Shown here: positions 44,636-54,630 of the stretch, in pieces
How the letters are laid out: each line of letters starts with the position of its first letter
Position numbering within the stretch: position 1 is the first letter of the stretch
Assembly: GCA_023954475.1 (NCBI GenBank)
Contig: JAMLHW010000001.1
Location: 372,001 to 436,000 of the forward strand
Source: Anaerolineae bacterium
GTDB lineage: Bacteria > Chloroflexota > Anaerolineae > Promineifilales > Promineifilaceae
DNA: 64,000 bases
Direction of reading: 5' to 3'
The notes under the pieces: model-generated
The model's input: only the letters and a program-made list of their open reading frames with translations
Told to the model about the DNA's origin: nothing
The model's database searches: none
Position numbers and translations under genes: made by a program

Positions 44636-45508
44636 CTGCACCAGTCTCGCTCTGACCGCCGCCACTTTTGACTTATCCACTTCGGCCGATAAATAGATCA
44701 GTCCCGGCAGCGCATTTGTCAGATAGTCGCGCCAATAGTGCGCAATCTCTGTACTGTCGGCAACAGGTGAACTTTGCCATAAATCGTCAAAACGCAGGAC
44801 TGAGTCGAGCCACAGATTGCACGCATAATCCAGAGCGCCCGTGCGCCGCACTGCTTCCCAATCGACTTCTGACTCTTGAGCGAACGCGTATTGGATGACC
44901 AGATTTTGCTTGCTCTCCCAGTCAGCTTCCTCAAACAAATCCTGTAAATCGTCGTGAATAATCGAAATATGGCTAAACGCTTCGCCTAACTTATTCAACT
45001 CAGCCATTAGATCATTTCGGCCGACCACGACTGCGCCCATCATAAACGGGAACGCGTAATATGGTCGGATACGCGCCTGGGCCTCAGCCCAATAAGCTGC
45101 GCCTTCGACAGACACGCCTTGTAGTTGTTGGGCTTGCGAGCGCACTGCTTCCGCCAGAAATTCAGTTGTCAATCGCATCAGCTCCGGATTAAACGCCACG
45201 AGAGTCAACGCAGCGGCGGCAGCAACCGCCGCGCCTACCGCGTATGCTCTTGTGTCATCGGGAGTGAGGTCGTCGTCGACGAGATCGTCCAGCACCAACA
45301 CTGATAATTCGGCAGCCGCAAAACTTGCAGCGGTTGCAAGAACCTGGGCCTGATCGGCGTGCGAGTCGAGGGCGTGTGCAATGAATGCAATCCAGACGTA
45401 TTCGGGTACGGCACGCCGATCCAGCAATCGGTCGAGTAGGTCACGTTCGGCGTCGGTTGTGCAGGCTGATAGAATTTTCGGCCGAATGTCGGCCAATGAC
45501 AGACGCAT
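44630..45508 (-). CDS. ComQ-like isoprenyl synthase/transferase 2
   Basis: 292 residues from ATG 45508 (GGTGA upstream); TTG 45517 possible. First Asp-rich motif VLDDLVDDD near 73, second SIIHDDLQDLFEE near 183. Same fold class as the enzyme at 40806 but only weakly similar. It starts 5 bp after the stop of the Fe-S oxidoreductase gene and overlaps the kinase tail on the other strand by 6 bp. It may form a heteromer with synthase 1, supply the prenyl donor, or act on a second peptide that I could not find. Confidence 0.7.
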   Translation of the reverse strand: MRLSLADIRPKILSACTTDAERDLLDRLLDRRAVPEYVWIAFIAHALDSHADQAQVLATAASFAAAELSVLVLDDLVDDDLTPDDTRAYAVGAAVAAAAALTLVAFNPELMRLTTEFLAEAVRSQAQQLQGVSVEGAAYWAEAQARIRPYYAFPFMMGAVVVGRNDLMAELNKLGEAFSHISIIHDDLQDLFEEADWESKQNLVIQYAFAQESEVDWEAVRRTGALDYACNLWLDSVLRFDDLWQSSPVADSTEIAHYWRDYLTNALPGLIYLSAEVDKSKVAAVRARLVQL

Positions 45509-45513
45509 TGCGA

Positions 45514-47592
45514 TCAATCACCTGCCAGAGGTAACTCGGACAGTTCGCGTTTTTCCAATCTTTCCGCTACTAATTGCGCTACATCCTTGACTTGAACCAC
45601 ATTGCCGCGTTCGCTGTTAGCGTCACGCATCATCACCGCACAGAATGGGCAGCCAACCGCCAGCGTTTCGGCGCCGGTGCGCACCGCTTCATCAAAGCGA
45701 TTCACGCTCACCGCTTCACTGCCGTGTTCCTCTTCCTTCCACATCTGTGCGCCACCAGCACCACAACAGAATGAGTCGCGTTTGTTGCGATCCATCTCCA
45801 GCAATGTCAAGCCTGCTTGCGCCAACGCCTCACGCGGATCGTCATAAATACTATTGTGACGACCCAAATAACACGGATCGTGGAATGTCACATGCTGCAA
45901 CTGATTATCCAAATCCATCGTGAGCTTGCCCCGTCCAATCAAGTCGGAGATCATCTGCGTGTGGTGGAAAACGGTGAAATCGCCGCCCAACGCCTTGTAC
46001 TCTGTGCCGATTGCTGTCAGGCAATGTGGACAACTCGTCACCACTTTGCGTTCATTGACCTTGTACGCGTTCATCGTCTCGATGTTAGCTGAAGCCATTT
46101 CGAAGAAAAGGTATTCGTTGCCTGCGCGACGTGCTGAATCACCGGTACACGTTTCCTGGTCGCCCAAGACGGCAAAACTGATGCCTGCTTCGTGCAAAAT
46201 CGTTGCCACCGACTGCGCCACTTTTTGCGCATCGGGATCAAAAGCGCCGGCGCAGCCAACCCAGAAAAGATATTCAAAATCGGGATTTTCATCGACGGTC
46301 GGTACGGCAAAGTGCAGCGGTCGTGCCCATTCCATGCGGCTATCAGTCGCCCCCCATGGATTACCGCGCCGCTCCATGCCCTGGAACGCCGTTGCCAGTT
46401 CATGCGGATAACTGTCATCCATCAACACTTTGCTGCGCCTGATGTCGAGAATGTCCATCATCGGCTCGTTACCGACCGGGCATACTGCGCTGCACGCACC
46501 GCAACTGGTGCAGGCCCACAGCGCACTTTCGCTCAGTGCGTAGTCAAGCATGGGGATGCCGAGAACTTCCGTGTCGCCGTCAGCGAGCGCGGCGAAATTG
46601 TGCTTGATGTGATAGCGTTTGTTAATCTCAATGGCTGCCGGAGATAATTCTTTGCCGGTGTTGTATGCTGGACATGCTTCTTGACACCGGTTGCACATGA
46701 TGCAGGCGAAGGCGTCCAGAATTTGTGTCTGGCTCAGGTCATTCAAGCTGACGACGCCAAATTTTTCATTGGTTTCGTCGTCAAAATTGAGCGGATTCAT
46801 TGCGCCTAACGCACCCCGATTCGGCCGAGTCATGAAATTGAGCGGCCCAATGAAGAGGTGGGCGTGTTTGGTGTACGGGAAGTAAGGCAGGAAAAGCAAA
46901 ATCGAACCGAGTGCCAGCCACCAGAATACATGCCACATCGTCGTCAATGTTTCTGTGCTCAGGCCGGAAAAAACCGAAGCCAAACCTGTAGCAAACGGCT
47001 GCCACGTATCGGGTTCTGTGAGTGCAACGGCTGTGGCTGCGCCGAGATAGCGGCTGCCGATGTGGACGATGATAAAGATGCCGACAATGAGCGAATCGCG
47101 GGCGATGCCGCCATTGCGCGCTCTTGCATCAAACAGGACATTGTCACGAACGGTCAGGACGCGGTCTTTGGCGAGGAAGCGGCGCACGAGAAAGTAAACC
47201 ATGCCGACGAGTACGGAGATCGTCAGGAGATCCGCCAGAAGACGATATAAATTGCCCCACCAATAGTTGTACTCAGCACTCCAATAATGATAGTCAGACG
47301 GCAAATACCCTTCGAGTACGTCGACGCCGTTAACGATCACGTAGAAGATGAAGCCGAAGGCAATGCCGTAGTGGAAGAGGGAGGAAAATGTGCGGTTGCG
47401 TAAAATGTGGCCTTGCGAAAACAGTGCAGCGATGCCGGCCCAAATACGGCGTGGTAACTGGTTCCATAACATGCGATCGGGTCCTTGACCACGAGCGACA
47501 ATTCGATACATTCGGCCGAATCCACGTATCGCCAGCGCAATCATCGCGACCGCAAATATCGGAAACAGAAGCATTTCAATCGTCGTTAGCAT
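45514..47592 (-). CDS. FadF-like membrane Fe-S oxidoreductase
   Basis: Likely passes electrons from ETF/acyl-CoA oxidation to quinone. 692 residues. N-terminal nitrate-reductase-gamma-like membrane domain (about five helices to residue 260), two [4Fe-4S] motifs (CIMCNRCQEACPAYN near 303, CTSCGACSAVCPVGN near 362), then two CCG domains (TSCPHCLTAIGTEY; HDPCYLGRHNSIYDDPRE; SFCCGAGGAQMW) as in heterodisulfide-reductase subunits. Length and order match Bacillus FadF. No etfAB or acyl-CoA dehydrogenase here. Upstream gap to 47828 is 236 bp and contains one GGCGGAAGG unit at 47728. Confidence 0.88.
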   Translation of the reverse strand: MLTTIEMLLFPIFAVAMIALAIRGFGRMYRIVARGQGPDRMLWNQLPRRIWAGIAALFSQGHILRNRTFSSLFHYGIAFGFIFYVIVNGVDVLEGYLPSDYHYWSAEYNYWWGNLYRLLADLLTISVLVGMVYFLVRRFLAKDRVLTVRDNVLFDARARNGGIARDSLIVGIFIIVHIGSRYLGAATAVALTEPDTWQPFATGLASVFSGLSTETLTTMWHVFWWLALGSILLFLPYFPYTKHAHLFIGPLNFMTRPNRGALGAMNPLNFDDETNEKFGVVSLNDLSQTQILDAFACIMCNRCQEACPAYNTGKELSPAAIEINKRYHIKHNFAALADGDTEVLGIPMLDYALSESALWACTSCGACSAVCPVGNEPMMDILDIRRSKVLMDDSYPHELATAFQGMERRGNPWGATDSRMEWARPLHFAVPTVDENPDFEYLFWVGCAGAFDPDAQKVAQSVATILHEAGISFAVLGDQETCTGDSARRAGNEYLFFEMASANIETMNAYKVNERKVVTSCPHCLTAIGTEYKALGGDFTVFHHTQMISDLIGRGKLTMDLDNQLQHVTFHDPCYLGRHNSIYDDPREALAQAGLTLLEMDRNKRDSFCCGAGGAQMWKEEEHGSEAVSVNRFDEAVRTGAETLAVGCPFCAVMMRDANSERGNVVQVKDVAQLVAERLEKRELSELPLAGD

Positions 47593-47815
47593 GTTGTCTT
47601 CTCCGTTCTGGCATCACTGTACCAGGCTCCCAAAACCATCTGCAAAGCATTAGAATCAAGTCGTCAAAAGTGTAACACAAGCCGAAATGCATGACAATGT
47701 GGCGCACTGCGTCATGAAAACCAGGGCGGAAGGCGGAAAGATTATTTCATCCTTCAATAAATGAACGTTTTGCCGATGAAAGGTGGCACTGCCTGAATCA
47801 AGGCAAGCAAGGCGG

Positions 47816-47821
47816 TATAAT
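47816..47821 (+). promoter_or_regulatory. TATAAT box eight bases before GTG start
   Basis: TATAAT at 47816-47821 would start transcription at about 47828, right at GTG 47829, so the mRNA would be leaderless. The -35 region is not clear. Confidence 0.45.
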
Positions 47822-47828
47822 CGCCGTC

Positions 47829-49190
47829 GTGTGGCGCAAAGTTATTCTCCTCGTTTCATTTGTGGGTATGGTCGTTGCCGTGTGGCCATCGGCCGAATCC
47901 CTGCGCGATCTTACCGGTGAAGAAAAGTGGCCCGGCCAACTACTCGGCATCATGCATTGGGTCAACACCGCCATTCGTCCGCAGCCCGACCTCGCACCGG
48001 AAGCGGTCACCCAATACGCTGACGTACCCGTCTTTGGCGTCAACGTCTTTCTTGAACAGGAACCGGCAACCGAAGTGCGCGAGCAATCACTGCGCCTGAT
48101 CGGTGCTGCCGGATTTGGCTACGTGCGCCAACAATTCAGTTGGGAAGATATTGAAATCCACGGCAAAGGAGATTTCATCGACCGGCGCAATGAGGATGCG
48201 GTCGGTGCAGTCGACGCGTGGGCCAAATATGATCACATCGTCGAACAAGCCGTTGCCAACAATGTAGAAATTATCGCCCGTATCGATAACCCACCGGACT
48301 GGAGCCGCGCTATCGGCAACGGTCCGGACGGCCTGGACGCCCACGCACCGCCGGACAATTTTGATGATTACGGTGATTTCGTTGCGACCACTGTCGAACG
48401 CTACAAAGACCGCATCACCTATTTCCAACTGTGGAACGAGCCCAACATCTACCCCGAATGGGGCAACGAACCGCCTGATCCTGAGGCGTTTGTCGAACTT
48501 GCCTGCATTGGATACGAACGGGCCAAACAGGCCAATCCCGACGCTGTCATCCTCGCCGCCGCATTAGCCCCAACCATTGACCTACAAAACAACAACATGA
48601 ACGATCTCGTTTTCTTGCAACGCGCTTATGATGCAGGGTATGGAGATTGCTTCGACATCTTCTCAGCGCAGGGGTACGGATTTTGGTCCGGGCCGGCCGA
48701 TCAACGCTTGCGACCGACCGTGATCAACTATCCGCACCATTTATTGCTGCGCGATGTGATGGTCAACAATGGCGATGCGCACAAGCCAATCTGGATCAGC
48801 GAGGTCGGTTGGAACAGCACGCCGGACGGTATGCAACCGGTTTTTGGGCAGGTTACCGAAACAGACCGGGCACGCTATGCCGTTGAACTGTACGAGCGGG
48901 CGCAAACGGAATGGCCCTGGATCGGCGCGGTCAACTATTGGTTTTTCAAGCGGGCGACAGATAGTGAGCAAGATCAACCGTTTTACTATTTTCGTCTGAT
49001 GGAACCGGATTTTACACCGTATCCGGCATGGGATGCGCTGGCCGGTTACGCCAACGGACCACAGCCGGAGCAGGGCGTTAAAGTAGCGTGGGGTTTTCGG
49101 CCGAATCTTTTCCTCATTTCGCTCGCCGTCTTCACCTTCACCCTGATCCTCACCCTCGCCCCGCAGCCGGAGCGCCATGAAAAGCCGTGA
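47829..49190 (+). CDS. Membrane-anchored clan-A glycoside hydrolase-like protein
   Basis: 453 residues from GTG. N-terminal membrane/signal helix (KVILLVSFVGMVVAVW), TIM-barrel with acid/base Glu in YFQLWNEPNIYPEW near 204 and nucleophile Glu in PIWISEVGWNS near 324, then a C-terminal helix LFLISLAVFTFTLILTLA. The two Glu and their contexts fit GH39/GH5-like enzymes; substrate not assignable. Ends overlapping the next gene by 14 bp, so it works with the glycosyltransferase, probably on an exported polysaccharide. Confidence 0.82.
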   Translation: MWRKVILLVSFVGMVVAVWPSAESLRDLTGEEKWPGQLLGIMHWVNTAIRPQPDLAPEAVTQYADVPVFGVNVFLEQEPATEVREQSLRLIGAAGFGYVRQQFSWEDIEIHGKGDFIDRRNEDAVGAVDAWAKYDHIVEQAVANNVEIIARIDNPPDWSRAIGNGPDGLDAHAPPDNFDDYGDFVATTVERYKDRITYFQLWNEPNIYPEWGNEPPDPEAFVELACIGYERAKQANPDAVILAAALAPTIDLQNNNMNDLVFLQRAYDAGYGDCFDIFSAQGYGFWSGPADQRLRPTVINYPHHLLLRDVMVNNGDAHKPIWISEVGWNSTPDGMQPVFGQVTETDRARYAVELYERAQTEWPWIGAVNYWFFKRATDSEQDQPFYYFRLMEPDFTPYPAWDALAGYANGPQPEQGVKVAWGFRPNLFLISLAVFTFTLILTLAPQPERHEKP

Positions 49191-51135
49191 CACGACGTTG
49201 CGCTGGTTTTTGCTAGCCGTTGCCATCATTTTGGTGGCGTCGTGGCTGCGCTTCCACTGGTTGGCAGCGCAATCATTCTGGAACGACGAAGGCAACAGCG
49301 CCCGTCTCAGCGAGCGTTCGCTGCGCCTCATTCTCGAAGGAACAGCGAGCGACGTCCATCCGCCACTGTATTATTTGCTGTTGCGCGGCTGGCGCGAATT
49401 GGTCGGTGAGAGTGAATTCGGATTGCGGTCGCTGTCGGCGTTTGCCGGTGTTGTCACCGTAGCCGGCGCATGGGCACTGGTACGGCTTGGTGGCTGGCAG
49501 CGTGGCTGGACGGAACGCCGTGTCGTTGCCGTGGCAGCATTGCTGGTAGCTGTCAGCCCCGCTCTCGTCTACTACAGTCAGGAAGCGCGTATGTATGCGT
49601 TACTGGCTTGCCTGGCAGCGCTAGCGACGGTTGCGTTGCTGGTCTGGTTGCGCAGTGGCGATTGGCGTGCGGCGGGCGGTTATGTCGTGTTGCTGACGGC
49701 TGGTCTGTACACTCATTACTTCTTTCCAATCGTGATTGTGCTCAATGCGCTGATCGTGGCGTGGTGGTTGTGGGCACATTGGCGTGGGCATGTTGCTGTG
49801 GCCGAACCGTATGCCGGGGTTGCAGTGTGGACGCCGCTACGTTCGACGCGGGCTTTTTTGCTGGTCTGGCTGGGCATGGTGGCGTTGGCGCTGTTGCTCT
49901 ATTCGCCGTGGCTGCCAATCGCATGGCGTCAGACCGGAGGCGGAGAGCAGGGTGCGGCGTTTGGGGAGTTTGTGGTGGATTTCGGCCGATTCCTCATCGT
50001 TGGCGCCACATTAGTTGAACCCTTAATCGTCAGTGCCGCCTTACTCTCGATATTGCTCGGTGCATTGGCGGGCAAACGGGCGATCAGCCGCTTTCTGGGA
50101 TACGGGTTAATCGGCGTCGTCGTTCCGCTGGCAGCGATGGCTTTGTCCGGTGCGACTTTGCCGCAGTTCTACAAATTTGGCTTGCTGATCATCGTTCCAC
50201 TGACTGCTCTGATCGCCTACGGGTGGCGTGCAGCATGGGTGTGGCCGCATAGCGGACGGCTGTTGTTGCGTTTACTGACAGTTTTGCTCGTAATTGCCGT
50301 TGGTTGGGGCGCGGCGAGATCATTGGACAATATGTACAACGATGCGACATACGCACGGGCGGATTATCGCGGTCTGGCCGGGCGGATTGCCGCCGAAAAC
50401 TATCCCAATGCCGGTATTGTTCTCAACGCGCCCAATCAATGGGAAGTGTTTACCTATTACCATCGCGATGGTGCACCTGTCTACCCATTGCCGCGTGGCA
50501 ATCCCAATCCGGTCACAATCGAGCAGGAACTGCGCGGCATTGTCACGATGCATGATCGACTGTACGTGCTTTATTGGGGCGAGCACCAGCGTGACCCGGA
50601 TGGCCTGGTAGAAAAGTGGCTCAATGCCAACACGTTTCCGGTCAGCAGTGAATGGGTCGGCGATGTGCGTTTTGTCGTGTATGCTGTGCCCAATTCGGCC
50701 GAAACGACGCTGGAAACGCGGCTCGACCTGCCGTTTGGCGATGCCATTATGTTGAACGGGTATACATTGCTTTCGGCCGATACGTTGCATCCCGGTGACA
50801 TCGTCGAATTGACTTTGTACTGGAGCGCTGTTGACGCCGTGGATGAACGGTATAAAGTATTTGTCCATTTGCAGGAAATAGGGGGGCGTCCGGTCGCGCA
50901 GCGCGATCAGGAGCCGCTAGCGGGCGTTGCGCCAACTGATTCATGGCACGCAGGTGATGTGATCATCGATAATTATGGCGTACCGGTTCCGCTTGATTTA
51001 GAGCCGGGTGCATACCGGTTAGTTGTCGGCATGTATGACATTGCCGACCCGACACGCCGCGTGCCGATTGCGGGGCCGGATGGCACAGTCGGCGCGTGGG
51101 AATTGGCGACTATTGTCGTTGAAGAAAGTGACTGA
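49177..51135 (+). CDS. Family-39 type membrane glycosyltransferase with beta-sandwich tail 1
   Basis: Polyprenyl-phosphate-sugar-dependent transferase. 652 residues. Catalytic start SFWNDEGNSARLSERSLRLIL has the Asp-Glu of GT39/ArnT-like proteins, DVHPPLYYLLLRGW follows, then about eleven membrane helices to residue 390. A globular outer part follows, ending in a beta-sandwich (PGDIVELTLYWSAVD, YKVFVHLQE, GAYRLVVGMYD) that is shared with the gene at 55150. Starts within the last codons of the hydrolase gene. Confidence 0.87.
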   Translation: MKSRDTTLRWFLLAVAIILVASWLRFHWLAAQSFWNDEGNSARLSERSLRLILEGTASDVHPPLYYLLLRGWRELVGESEFGLRSLSAFAGVVTVAGAWALVRLGGWQRGWTERRVVAVAALLVAVSPALVYYSQEARMYALLACLAALATVALLVWLRSGDWRAAGGYVVLLTAGLYTHYFFPIVIVLNALIVAWWLWAHWRGHVAVAEPYAGVAVWTPLRSTRAFLLVWLGMVALALLLYSPWLPIAWRQTGGGEQGAAFGEFVVDFGRFLIVGATLVEPLIVSAALLSILLGALAGKRAISRFLGYGLIGVVVPLAAMALSGATLPQFYKFGLLIIVPLTALIAYGWRAAWVWPHSGRLLLRLLTVLLVIAVGWGAARSLDNMYNDATYARADYRGLAGRIAAENYPNAGIVLNAPNQWEVFTYYHRDGAPVYPLPRGNPNPVTIEQELRGIVTMHDRLYVLYWGEHQRDPDGLVEKWLNANTFPVSSEWVGDVRFVVYAVPNSAETTLETRLDLPFGDAIMLNGYTLLSADTLHPGDIVELTLYWSAVDAVDERYKVFVHLQEIGGRPVAQRDQEPLAGVAPTDSWHAGDVIIDNYGVPVPLDLEPGAYRLVVGMYDIADPTRRVPIAGPDGTVGAWELATIVVEESD

Positions 51136-51224
51136 GATTGGTGAGAGCAGGTGATTGAAGCGCAGTGTCTCATCCGGTTGCTCCGTAAAATTCCAACACA
51201 AGTTCAAATGGAAAGGATAAAGTG

Positions 51225-53477
51225 ATGCGTTTACGTTTGTGGTTGAGTGCTGTAGTCGGAATGGGAATGTTAGTTGTCGTATTGTTGCTGGGCATGGCAT
51301 TTTCGGCCGAAACGGCACCGTCCAACCACTCGCGTTTGCTCTTTGTCGAAAATGTGGGCCAATTTGCGGACAGTGTGCGTTTTCAACTGCGCCACAATGG
51401 GCAAACATGGTGGCTGACGGACGACGCCATCTGGATCGACGTGGCTGAAAACGGCCAAATGCGTCGCATGCAGCTCACTTTTCCCGATGCGGCGGCGCAC
51501 TTTGTGCTGGAGCCGTTCGCAGCGCAAGACACGACGATCAGCTATTTTCAGGGCACAATTTATGCTGCCGTTCCTGTGTGGGGCGGTGTGCGCTACGTCG
51601 ATCTGTATCCCGGTGTCGATTTGATCGTGCAGGGTGACGGCACTCAGTTGCAAATGCGCTACAGCAACGGTGCAGAACGCCGTGTTCTGTTGGCCGGCGC
51701 GACTGCTGCCGATCTCGATGTATTGCAACTGCCATTGCCCGGCACGCAAGTTGACTTACTTGATGATGATGGCATGATTTCGGCCGAAAATATCGGGTCT
51801 TTTTCAGCAACCCAACATCTTGCAGTGGAAGATGATCTCGTCTTTAGCACCTTCATCGGCTCGGATGGCGGTGACTTTGGCGAAGCGATTGCCATTGACG
51901 ATGTGGGTGCAGTTTATATCGGCGGCACGACGACATCAACCTATTTCACACCGACTGTGGGCCTCATGCCAACTTTACATGGTGTCGATGTCTTTTCACT
52001 CAAACTCAGCCCTGACGGTAGCGCCCTCGACTATGTGATCTGGATCAATCCCAATCCCGACCAGCAAGATGACGAAGATCACGGTTTGGGCGTTGGTGTA
52101 GACGCTGCGGGTAATGCCTATGTGGCCGGCTGGACACTCAGCCCTGATTTATGCACAGCAGCCGGATCACCGCCCGGATATGACCCGACACACAACGGCA
52201 ATAACGATGCGTTTGTTTTTCGTGTCAATGCGCTGGGTACCGCGGTAACGTATTGCACGTATCTGGGCGGGAGCGACGGTGATTCGGCGTTTGATTTGCA
52301 TGTCGCACCGGACGGCACAACTTATTTGACGGGCGATACGGTTTCGGCCGATTTTCCCACCACAGACGGCACATCACCCAACGGCGGTTCTCGTGATCTG
52401 TTTGTAGCCAGTTTTGCCCCCAACGGGACAACATTGCAAACGTCCACGGTCGCAGGTGGCAGCGCGACAGATGGTGGTCGAGCCATTGCCGTCGATGCCG
52501 GCAACCGCGCTTATGTCACCGGGTTCACCTATTCGACCAACTTTCCGGTAACCGCCAATGCGTATGATCAAACCGCTAACGGAGATGCCGACGCGTTTGT
52601 CGTCCGTTTTGCCAGCGATGGCGAAACGGTGGATTATGCATCGTATCTGGGCGGCTCAATGGCCGATCGCGGCTGGGGTATCGATGTTGACAATAGCGGA
52701 CGGGCATACGTAACCGGTTCGACTGAGTCGTCCAATTTCCCGACGACAGCCAGCGGCTACGATCAGCAGTTCAACGACGGTATTCCTGTGTCGTTTGTCA
52801 CAGACGGGTTTATGGTGCGACTGTCAAGCGCGGGCAGCAATCTCAATTACGGCTCGTTTCTGGGAGCTGAAGGATTTGAGGAAGGGCGTGCAATTCGCGT
52901 CGGCCTGGACGGATCGGTGTATGTCGGTGGGTACACGGATTCGGCCGATTTTCCGACCCATTTGGCTTTTCAGGATACGCTGGCCGGATTGAAAGATGGT
53001 TTTCTGACACGACTGCTGTTTGGCGGCAGCGGCTTGCTCTACAGCACGTATTTTGGCGGTAGCCAGGAAGATGCAGTCAATGACATCGCTGTCAACAGTT
53101 ACCAGCAGGCTTACCTGACAGGAGAGACGCAATCGGCCGATTTTCCCACCACGGCCGGCGCATACGACACGATACAGAACGGTGATTTCGACATATTCGG
53201 CAGTTTGCTCAATCCTGGCTCCGTCTCGGTGCCGACACCGACACCCACAGCGACGAATACGCCGGTCACGCCGACCAATACACCCACCAACACACCCATT
53301 CCGACTGCGACGCCGACCGGCACCTTGACCGTAACGCCGACGCCAACCAATACGCCCGTGCCGCCAACGCCGACGAGTACGCTGACAAGCACGCCGGTAA
53401 TACCGACGCCAACGCCGACGAACACGCCGACCGCGCCGTTGTTTGAGGTGTATGTACCGCTGGTATTGGTGCCGTAG
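51225..53477 (+). CDS. Secreted SBBP beta-propeller protein with Thr-Pro tail
   Basis: 750 residues from ATG 51225 (AAGGA upstream). Signal peptide ends near MAFSAET. Residues about 35-190 are the domain often preceding SBBP repeats ([30 protein letters not shown]). Then at least seven SBBP repeats of about 50 residues ([27 protein letters not shown]). A Thr/Pro stalk follows (PTPTNTP units, about 670-740) and the end is [11 protein letters not shown]. Such stalks often span the wall and are glycosylated. Three repeats use TCGGCCGA to encode the SADFP turn. Converges with the next gene, 3 bp between stops. Confidence 0.9.
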   Translation: MRLRLWLSAVVGMGMLVVVLLLGMAFSAETAPSNHSRLLFVENVGQFADSVRFQLRHNGQTWWLTDDAIWIDVAENGQMRRMQLTFPDAAAHFVLEPFAAQDTTISYFQGTIYAAVPVWGGVRYVDLYPGVDLIVQGDGTQLQMRYSNGAERRVLLAGATAADLDVLQLPLPGTQVDLLDDDGMISAENIGSFSATQHLAVEDDLVFSTFIGSDGGDFGEAIAIDDVGAVYIGGTTTSTYFTPTVGLMPTLHGVDVFSLKLSPDGSALDYVIWINPNPDQQDDEDHGLGVGVDAAGNAYVAGWTLSPDLCTAAGSPPGYDPTHNGNNDAFVFRVNALGTAVTYCTYLGGSDGDSAFDLHVAPDGTTYLTGDTVSADFPTTDGTSPNGGSRDLFVASFAPNGTTLQTSTVAGGSATDGGRAIAVDAGNRAYVTGFTYSTNFPVTANAYDQTANGDADAFVVRFASDGETVDYASYLGGSMADRGWGIDVDNSGRAYVTGSTESSNFPTTASGYDQQFNDGIPVSFVTDGFMVRLSSAGSNLNYGSFLGAEGFEEGRAIRVGLDGSVYVGGYTDSADFPTHLAFQDTLAGLKDGFLTRLLFGGSGLLYSTYFGGSQEDAVNDIAVNSYQQAYLTGETQSADFPTTAGAYDTIQNGDFDIFGSLLNPGSVSVPTPTPTATNTPVTPTNTPTNTPIPTATPTGTLTVTPTPTNTPVPPTPTSTLTSTPVIPTPTPTNTPTAPLFEVYVPLVLVP
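53228..53440 (+). repeat. Thr-Pro coding repeat
   Basis: Degenerate ACGCCGAC-type units encode the TPT/NTP stalk of the SBBP protein. Likely to vary in length by slippage. Confidence 0.8.
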
Positions 53478-53480
53478 GGA

Positions 53481-54467
53481 TTATGCAAGCAGGTGGCTGC
53501 CGTAAGCGAAGAGTGCCGGCGAGCCGCCCGTATGCCAGAATAGGACGCGTTGGCCGCGTGTAAAAGCGCCCCAACGGATCAAATCGATCAAACCACCCAT
53601 CGCGCGGCCGGTGTAAACGGGGTCGAGCAAAACACCTTCTTTCTGTGCCACCAGGGTAATTGCTTCCCGTTCCGTCTCACTCAAAATGCCATACCCGTCG
53701 CCGAGATAATCATCGTTGACTTCAAAGCGATCGTGGAGTGAGAGCAAGCCGAGACCGAGATGGGTCGATGTGGCGGTAGCCAGCGCCGCCGCCTGGCTTT
53801 TCAGATCGCCTGCGGGTCGGTCGACGCTGATGCCGAGCAGCTTGCCGCGAAAATCGTAAACGTGTGCGCCGAGAACCAAACCGGCTTGTGTGCCGCCGCT
53901 GCTGCTGGCGAAGATGATGAAGTCGATATTGAGATTTTCGGCCGATAATTGCCGCATCAATTCGCCCATCGCCGCCACGTAACTCGTCGCGCCGAGGACA
54001 TTGGAACCACCGTAGGGAACGAGATACGGTTTGCGTCCCATCGCCTCCAGTTCACGCATGACACGCGGCGCAAACTGCGGCGGCGTCTCATCTCCGCTCC
54101 AATACAAATGAGCGCCCAGAAGTCGATCGAGCAGCAGGTTGCCACTCATCTCAGTTTGTTCCGAACCGCGCAGCACAAGGCTGCATCCCAGGCCGAAGTG
54201 AGCGGCTGCTGCTGCCGTTTGGCGACAATGGTTGCTCTGAGGCGCACCCATGGTTACGAGGTGGTCGTGGCCGTTGCGCAGCGCGTCGGCGACGAGAAAT
54301 TCCAGCTTGCGCGTCTTGTTGCCGCCAAGCGCCAATCCCGTTTGATCATCGCGTTTGATCCACAATTCAGGCCCGCCCAGATATTTGCTCAGGCGTGGCA
54401 GAGCTTCCAGCGGTGACGGCAGGTGGGCGATGGAGACGCGTTCCGGATAGTTGGGATTCATCGGCAT
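53481..54467 (-). CDS. dcyD: D-cysteine desulfhydrase/ACC deaminase-family PLP enzyme
   Basis: 328 residues, fold type II PLP enzyme. PLP Lys in LALGGNKTRKLEFLV near residue 53, MGAPQSNHCRQTAAAAAHFG next, SSSGGTQAGLVLG for phosphate binding, and HTGGSPALFAYG at the end. Sequence resembles DcyD more than ACC deaminase, whose critical residues were not checked one by one. ATG 54467 or 54461. Monocistronic by context. Confidence 0.85.
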   Translation of the reverse strand: MPMNPNYPERVSIAHLPSPLEALPRLSKYLGGPELWIKRDDQTGLALGGNKTRKLEFLVADALRNGHDHLVTMGAPQSNHCRQTAAAAAHFGLGCSLVLRGSEQTEMSGNLLLDRLLGAHLYWSGDETPPQFAPRVMRELEAMGRKPYLVPYGGSNVLGATSYVAAMGELMRQLSAENLNIDFIIFASSSGGTQAGLVLGAHVYDFRGKLLGISVDRPAGDLKSQAAALATATSTHLGLGLLSLHDRFEVNDDYLGDGYGILSETEREAITLVAQKEGVLLDPVYTGRAMGGLIDLIRWGAFTRGQRVLFWHTGGSPALFAYGSHLLA

Positions 54468-54630
54468 AGGCGTTTGGTCTGATTTGTTCGCGTGTAGTTT
54501 ATCATGTTTTGTGCGGCGTGCATGAGTGGTTTACGTTAAGGTGATTCTATTGCAACTCAACGGGAACGACTGCGTAGAGAGTGGTAGTGAATAAGATATG
54601 ATTCGGCCGAAATGCCGCACTGAGGAAAAT

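Noticed and set aside
53228-53440. CRISPR-like or satellite array
   Set aside because: Units are short, coding and degenerate, giving the Thr-Pro stalk of a secreted protein.
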